From NCBI GenBank assembly GCA_934045905.1, contig OW203763.1, positions 21,441,108 through 21,505,107 of the forward strand: a DNA stretch of 64,000 nucleotides. The letters are read 5' to 3'. The notes beneath the pieces were generated by a model, which did not search any database, was not told the DNA's origin, and saw only the letters and a program-made list of their open reading frames with translations. The position numbers were made by a program, and so were the translations under genes. Each line of letters opens with the position of its first letter. Position 1 is the first letter of the stretch. The DNA is from Leuctra nigra. Lineage: Eukaryota; Arthropoda; Insecta; Plecoptera; Leuctridae. Positions 62,992-64,000 of this stretch are shown one piece after another.

Positions 62992-63377
62992 ATGACTATT
63001 AATACGAAATTGTATCCCAGTCCATTAGTTATGCAGATGGTAGGTACAGGCTCTGCGAGAGAGCCTGCTGTGTGTATGCCCCCTTGTACCTGTAAAATGT
63101 TAAGACATGACATGTTTTCATCAATATCTGATTATAAACGTACTTTATATTTTTCGCCTGTCGTAATATTATGTTTTAATGTTTGCAGTCCAATCGAAGC
63201 AGGTTCCTAATTAATAACGCAAAGGAGGCTGAAGGCTTGCGCCTGACAAGAAATGTCAAAGCAGAGCATTGTATTCGCGAGAAAGTGAAGCAGCAGAATC
63301 TCAACGAACTTAAACAGCTGAGCCATCGTTTCTTTACTGAAAATGAAGAGCTTTATAAGTTACAACTTGATGAGGAT
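62992..63377 (+). CDS. Right-edge small gene, first two exons (possibly CFAP141-like), partial
   Basis: Exon 1 62992-63039 encodes MTINTKLYPSPLVMQM and ends at GTAGGT in phase 0. Exon 2 63189-63377 starts after GTTTGCAG in phase 0 and encodes SNRSRFLINNAKEAEGLRLT, then helical charged sequence (LKQLSHRFFTENEELYKLQL), ending at GTAAGT. The charged, helical, Gln/Glu-rich composition and small exons resemble CFAP141 (C1orf189), a small axonemal microtubule inner protein, but the match is only an impression. The rest lies outside the window. It is divergent from TBC1D5. Confidence 0.5.
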
Positions 63378-64000
63378 GTAAGTTAGTTGAACAATCTATT
63401 CAATCTATTCTAGGTACCTATGCAATTCATTCAGTGCATGGTCGACAAAGGTATACTACTACTAAGATACTAGAATATCACTCGGAGAGCCTAATATTGT
63501 AAAGTGTGAAGGCTAGTGACGGTGATTGTATGATTGTGTGTTGTGGTGATTGGTGATTGTGATGCCTTAGCTCTGCTGAATAAGGCCAAACTTACAAAGA
63601 AGAGAGATTGAAAATCAATATGTTCTAGATTTTTTTTTTAATAATAACATACAATTTCTTCCTACTATAGTAGGTACTACCTACCTACCTACTAATTATT
63701 ACTACATTCCGTTTGGCAGTATCTCCGGCTCCCAGAGATATTTAAATGGAAAATGTTAGTTCAGCAATTATGAGCAATTATTTATTTATTTTATTTACCT
63801 AAATTACTTTTTATTTATTTTTTCATTTTAATCAAGTATCTATATTAGAAGTACATGCAGTTTGTTCAAATCTTCTTTACAATGACTATGGTAGCGAAGA
63901 TGGCAACGAAAATGATGTACTACGCTAGCACCAACACAACAAAATGAAAATCGCTAGAACTTAGGTGGCACATTCAAGTTAGCAGATTCACTTTGGAACG
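63378..64000. other. Intron or flank to the right edge
   Basis: AT-rich sequence with CTACCTACC-type simple repeats near 63.67 kb and no further exon recognised. The next exon of the right-edge gene must lie beyond the window. Confidence 0.4.

Overview
The window is animal nuclear DNA, most likely from an insect. Genes are split by GT-AG introns from about 75 bp to 10 kb, intergenic DNA is AT-rich, and the sequence is crowded with short inverted-repeat elements, SINE-like copies and minisatellites. Exon-encoded proteins match animal AGAP/centaurin-gamma and TBC1D5. The insect order cannot be fixed from the sequence alone.

Layout: 1-13.3 kb shows no convincing gene; it holds a CpG-richer block at 12.35-12.65 kb and two perfect CRE palindromes at 7.8 kb. 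From 13.4 to 51.0 kb (+ strand) runs a 15-exon centaurin-gamma gene (CenG1A/AGAP; modelled at 915 aa) with GTPase-like, split PH, ArfGAP and ankyrin parts, followed by a probable 3' UTR intron and a poly(A) signal near 52.69 kb. Inside its third intron, on the opposite strand (37.1 to 31.1 kb), lies a TATA-driven four-exon gene for a predicted secreted, acidic, serine-rich protein of 183 aa that I do not recognise. From 61.9 down to 55.1 kb (- strand) is a nine-exon TBC1D5 gene (629 aa), convergent with CenG1A. A small gene starting at 62.99 kb (+) runs divergently from TBC1D5 and off the right edge; it may be CFAP141-like.

Between and inside these genes are a Tc1/mariner-type foldback with TA target duplications (52.75-54.54 kb), a 1.03-kb hAT-type element with a perfect 8-bp duplication (56.59-57.62 kb), a larger CAG-ended insertion in the nested gene with an 8-bp duplication (33.55-36.30 kb), several palindromic MITEs, five tRNA-derived SINE copies and two minisatellites that lie at the two ends of CenG1A intron 1.

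Both large genes regulate small GTPases on membranes (ArfGAP; RabGAP with a retromer link), but nothing in the sequence shows they are co-regulated. The most novel item is the nested secreted-protein gene, whose third exon has been partly tandem-duplicated as three extra acceptor-bearing copies with no usable donor. Exon borders were set from splice consensus, reading phase and protein similarity recalled from family knowledge; no alignment or transcript evidence was available.
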